Made by a program: the position numbers and the translations under genes. From Hyphomicrobiales bacterium (lineage in GTDB: Bacteria > Pseudomonadota > Alphaproteobacteria > Rhizobiales > Rhizobiaceae), in NCBI GenBank assembly GCA_900470965.1, contig UCCS01000098.1:5121-47422 (forward strand): a stretch of DNA of 42,302 nt, written 5' to 3'. Of this stretch, positions 39,503 through 42,302 are shown in pieces; the stretch's first letter is position 1, and every line of letters begins with the position of its first letter. The notes beneath the pieces were generated by a model that did not search any database, was not told where the DNA came from, and was given only the letters and a program-made list of their open reading frames with translations.

Positions 39503-41707
39503 TTACTTGTTGTTTCGGCCTTCAAGCAGACCGGCGATCAGCTTCGGCGCACTCGATTTCAGAGCTTCACCGCGGCCGGACAGGCTGGGATTGGTCATGA
39601 AATATTGCTGCGCATTAAACGGTTCTTCGCCCTTGCGCACTTCCATGCGCCGTGACGTACCGTCGGGCAATATCTCGTAGCTTTGTTGATTGTCAATCAC
39701 ATTGCCGAGCATAATCTGTGACAAAACCTGCTCGTGGACGGTCGGATTCGTCAGCGGAACGAGGGTTTCGACGCGGCGATCGAGGTTTCTCGGCATCATG
39801 TCCGCCGAGCCGATATAGACGAGAGCCTTGTCGGACGGCAGGCCGTAACCATTGCCGAAGCAGAAGATGCGGCTGTGCTCGAGGAAGCGGCCGACGATCG
39901 ATTTGACGCGGATCCTGTCGGAGAGGCCCGGCACCAGCGGACGCAGGCAGCAGATGCCGCGCACGACGAGATCGATCTCGACGCCGGCGCGGCTCGCCGT
40001 ATAGAGCGCGTCGATGATGTCGGGGTCGACAAGCGAGTTCATCTTCATCCAGATCGCCGCCGGGCGGCCGCTGCGGGCATGCTCGATCTCTTCGTTGATG
40101 TGGCGAAGGATGCGCGAGCGCAGCGTGTAAGGCGAAACGGCAAGCTGCATCCCCTCTTCCGGCTCACCGTAACCGGTGATGAAGTTGAAGATGTTCGCCA
40201 TGTCGTGGGCGATCACGGGATTGCAGGTGAAGAAGGAAAGGTCGGTGTAGATCTTCGCCGTGATCGGATGATAGTTGCCGGTGCCGAGGTGGCAGTAGGT
40301 GCGCAGCTTGCCTTCTTCACGGCGCACGACCAGCGACATCTTGGCGTGAGTCTTGAGCTCGATGAAGCCGAAGACGACCTGCACGCCGGCACGTTCCAGG
40401 TCGCGCGCCCAACGGATATTTGCCTCTTCGTCGAAGCGAGCCTTGAGCTCGACCAGCGCCGTCACCGACTTGCCCGCTTCGGCGGCGTCGACCAGAGCGC
40501 GCACGATCGGGCTGTCGTTGGAGGTGCGGTAGAGCGTCTGCTTTATCGCCAGAACATCAGGATCGTGCGCAGCCTGGAGAAGGAACTGGACCACCACATC
40601 GAAGGACTCGTAGGGATGGTGGACCACCATGTCCTTTTCTCTGATGGCGGCGAAGCAATCACCGGCGTGTTCACGGACACGTTCTGGAAATCGCGCATTG
40701 TAGGGCGGAAAACGCAGGTCGTCGCGCGGCGCCTTAGTAATTTCGGAGAGTGTGTTGAGCGCCAGCAGGCCGGGCAGAACGGCAACGCGGTTATCCGGAA
40801 TGCTGAGCGCCTGCACCACGAACTGGCGCAGCGAAGCCGGCATTTCGGAATCCGTCTCGATGCGGATGACCTTGCCGCGGCGGCGGCGCTTCAGCGCGGT
40901 TTCGAAGAAGCGGACGAGATCTTCGGCTTCTTCCTCGACTTCGATATCGCTGTCTCTGATGACGCGGAACGTACCCGAACCCTGCACCTCATAACCCGGA
41001 TAGAGCCGGTGGATGAAGATGTTGGCAACATCTTCCAGCGTGATGTAGCGGATCGTGTTGCGGTCGTCAGGCAGGCGGACGAACCGATCGAGCGCCGGGG
41101 GCAGGCGCAGCAGCGCCGTCATTGGATCGCGGCCGCTGCGGCTGACGAGCTGCAGGCCGATCGAGAAGCCGAGGTTCGGAATGAACGGGAACGGATGGGC
41201 AGGATCGATGGACAGCGGCGTCAGGACCGGGAAGATCGATTGCTCGAACTCGTTTGCCAGCCACTGACGGTCGGCATCGCTGAGCGCACCTGGACGCACG
41301 ATCAGGATGTCTTCCTTGGCGAGATACTGCTGCAGGACGGCGAGCGAGGCCTGCTGCTCCATCTGCAGATGATCGATCTCGCTCAGGATCGAATCGAGCT
41401 GTTCGGCGGGAGTGCGGCCATCAGGGCTCTTGACGACGATGCTCTGGCGCACCTGGCCTTCGAGGCCGGCGACGCGCACCATGAAGAATTCGTCGAGGTT
41501 GGCGGCCGAGATCGACAGGAAGCGCACGCGCTCCAAGAGCGGATGCTCGGTGTTCAGCGTCTCCTCAAGGACACGGCGGTTGAACTGCAGCCAGGAGAAT
41601 TCGCGGTTGATAAAGCGCTCGGGGCTGGAGAGAAGCTGCTCCAGCGGCGGTTGGTCCGCGCTGTTGTCCGGGGTGGGTTCCTGATGTTCCTGGTATGCGC
41701 TGTCCAT
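39503..41707 (-). CDS. ppk: Polyphosphate kinase 1
   Basis: PPK1 reversibly makes polyphosphate from ATP. The 734-residue protein shows the N-terminal 'RFINREFSWLQFNRRVLEE' and a PLD-like catalytic core. His454 in 'LKTHAKMSLV' corresponds to the autophosphorylated histidine of E. coli PPK, and His473 in 'YCHLGTGNYHP' to the second essential histidine 19 residues later. 'GICCLRPLVPGLSDRIRVKS' is in the C-terminal half of the core. The length fits the family. GGGTGAG precedes the ATG. It lies 66 bp after the hda-like gene and 10 bp before ppx, forming a leftward cluster. Confidence 0.97.
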   Translation of the reverse strand: MDSAYQEHQEPTPDNSADQPPLEQLLSSPERFINREFSWLQFNRRVLEETLNTEHPLLERVRFLSISAANLDEFFMVRVAGLEGQVRQSIVVKSPDGRTPAEQLDSILSEIDHLQMEQQASLAVLQQYLAKEDILIVRPGALSDADRQWLANEFEQSIFPVLTPLSIDPAHPFPFIPNLGFSIGLQLVSRSGRDPMTALLRLPPALDRFVRLPDDRNTIRYITLEDVANIFIHRLYPGYEVQGSGTFRVIRDSDIEVEEEAEDLVRFFETALKRRRRGKVIRIETDSEMPASLRQFVVQALSIPDNRVAVLPGLLALNTLSEITKAPRDDLRFPPYNARFPERVREHAGDCFAAIREKDMVVHHPYESFDVVVQFLLQAAHDPDVLAIKQTLYRTSNDSPIVRALVDAAEAGKSVTALVELKARFDEEANIRWARDLERAGVQVVFGFIELKTHAKMSLVVRREEGKLRTYCHLGTGNYHPITAKIYTDLSFFTCNPVIAHDMANIFNFITGYGEPEEGMQLAVSPYTLRSRILRHINEEIEHARSGRPAAIWMKMNSLVDPDIIDALYTASRAGVEIDLVVRGICCLRPLVPGLSDRIRVKSIVGRFLEHSRIFCFGNGYGLPSDKALVYIGSADMMPRNLDRRVETLVPLTNPTVHEQVLSQIMLGNVIDNQQSYEILPDGTSRRMEVRKGEEPFNAQQYFMTNPSLSGRGEALKSSAPKLIAGLLEGRNNK

Positions 41708-41773
41708 GGTCCACTCACCCTGCTTTCAATCGCTTTCGGCGAATATATCAGTTTCACGACGGAACTGTGACAG

Positions 41774-42302
41774 TCAATCGCCCGAGCCGGAATTTCCCAA
41801 TTCATTCAATACTTCAGCAGCGAGCGAACGGGTAATCCCCGTGCCTCTGGAAAGCGCCAGCCGATCGAGCCTTTCGACAATCGTCTGGGCGGCGTTGAGC
41901 GACCGCTCCATACGATTGACGATATAAAGGACGAGTTTGTCATCTATATAAAGCTGCCGGTCGGCGAAGAGCTTGACGATGACCTGCGACAGCAATTCCT
42001 CGTCCGGCTCGCCGATCTCGACGACCGTCGCAGCCTTCAGGCGCGAACGCAGATCGGGCAGCGTGACCGGCCAGGACATGGGCCAGAGGCGGCTTGTCAT
42101 CAAGAGGCTGGTGCCGTTTTCCCGCACGCTGTTGATGACATGGAAGAGCGAGGCGTCATCGAAGCCTGTCCGGTCGACATCCTCGAACAACACAGGGCCG
42201 TTGGCGGCCGCGACTGCCGCATCGGAACCGGCCACGGGATGGATGATTTCCGCCCCGCTCAGTTCCTTCCAGATGCCGGCGAGATGCGATTTTCCGGAGC
42301 CG
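41774..42302 (-). CDS. hdaA: DnaA-related regulator HdaA (5' part outside window)
   Basis: The visible 175 residues are the C-terminal part of a DnaA/Hda AAA+ protein. The frame enters at the window edge with 'GSGKSHLAGIW', the end of the Walker A loop, and continues with 'GPVLFEDVDRTGF' (Walker B-like), 'LLMTSRLWP' (sensor 1), and 'ERLDRLALSRG' near the end. It lacks the DnaA DNA-binding domain, so it is Hda-type rather than DnaA. Hda proteins promote ATP hydrolysis on DnaA to prevent re-initiation. The annotated symbol follows alphaproteobacterial use. It is followed by ppk, a pairing I recall from other rhizobia. Confidence 0.88.
   Translation of the reverse strand, partial: GSGKSHLAGIWKELSGAEIIHPVAGSDAAVAAANGPVLFEDVDRTGFDDASLFHVINSVRENGTSLLMTSRLWPMSWPVTLPDLRSRLKAATVVEIGEPDEELLSQVIVKLFADRQLYIDDKLVLYIVNRMERSLNAAQTIVERLDRLALSRGTGITRSLAAEVLNELGNSGSGD

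Noticed and set aside
39734..41770. 678-codon open frame opposite ppk
   Set aside because: Shadow of ppk with Arg/Asp/Ala-rich non-protein composition; ppk motifs are complete on the other strand.
1..42302. CRISPR arrays, rRNA genes, complete insertion sequences
   Set aside because: No regularly spaced repeats, rRNA stretches or transposase genes were recognised.

Overview
This window looks like chromosomal DNA of a Rhizobium-type alphaproteobacterium (Rhizobiaceae). The basis is the high GC content, the gene neighbourhoods (MerR-ihfA-fabH-plsX-DUF177; glyA-nrdR-ribD; ldtR-DUF6163-hemB; hda-ppk-ppx), an OmlA-type lipoprotein, an Asp-rich HemB, a bacterial Bpt leucyltransferase, and several short palindromic repeats of the kind scattered through rhizobial genomes. 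Almost everything is housekeeping. The accessory parts are a short island near 17.6-20.7 kb, a toxin-antitoxin pair at 25.4-26.0 kb, and a palindromic element inserted in frame inside ribD.

Layout. 1-1.2 kb: a membrane histidine kinase (cut by the window edge) divergent from a receiver-only response regulator. 1.3-5.7 kb: a leftward block of MerR regulator, ihfA, fabH, plsX, DUF177 and a ubiquinol-cytochrome c chaperone. 5.9-8.7 kb: lipoprotein omlA facing the proton-pumping pyrophosphatase hppA across a shared terminator. 8.9-15.5 kb: nusB and ribH, then three rightward genes (secreted peptide, cupin, GNAT acetyltransferase), then ribE-ribD-nrdR and glyA. The riboflavin genes are therefore split by an oppositely oriented block. 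15.7-17.0 kb: a Tat-exported L,D-transpeptidase (ldtP-like). 17.6-20.7 kb: an accessory island with a SIR2-like NADase candidate, a divergent small ORF-DUF4238 pair, and a truncated RusA resolvase fragment. 20.7-25.3 kb: ldtR (MarR family), DUF6163, hemB, RDD protein, bpt and an EamA transporter. 25.4-26.0 kb: AbrB-type antitoxin and Doc toxin. 26.0-35.3 kb: SRPBCC protein, parC, a secreted rhizobial protein, aspS, a Tat-exported multicopper oxidase and RNase D. 35.3-42.3 kb: a membrane class III cyclase-like protein, a secreted phytase-type esterase-like protein with a possible Pho box, then ppx, ppk and the 3' part of the DnaA-related hda gene.

The most interesting region is the island between the L,D-transpeptidase gene and its presumed regulator ldtR. 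These two genes are adjacent in relatives as far as I recall. The island carries a SIR2-like protein with its NAD-site motifs and an uncharacterised DUF4238 operon, which is the sort of cargo seen in phage-defence loci, plus a phage-type rusA remnant at its edge. A defence role is inferred, not shown. The second unusual feature is the 175-bp inverted-repeat element inside ribD, which is translated in frame as about 58 extra residues of the reductase domain.
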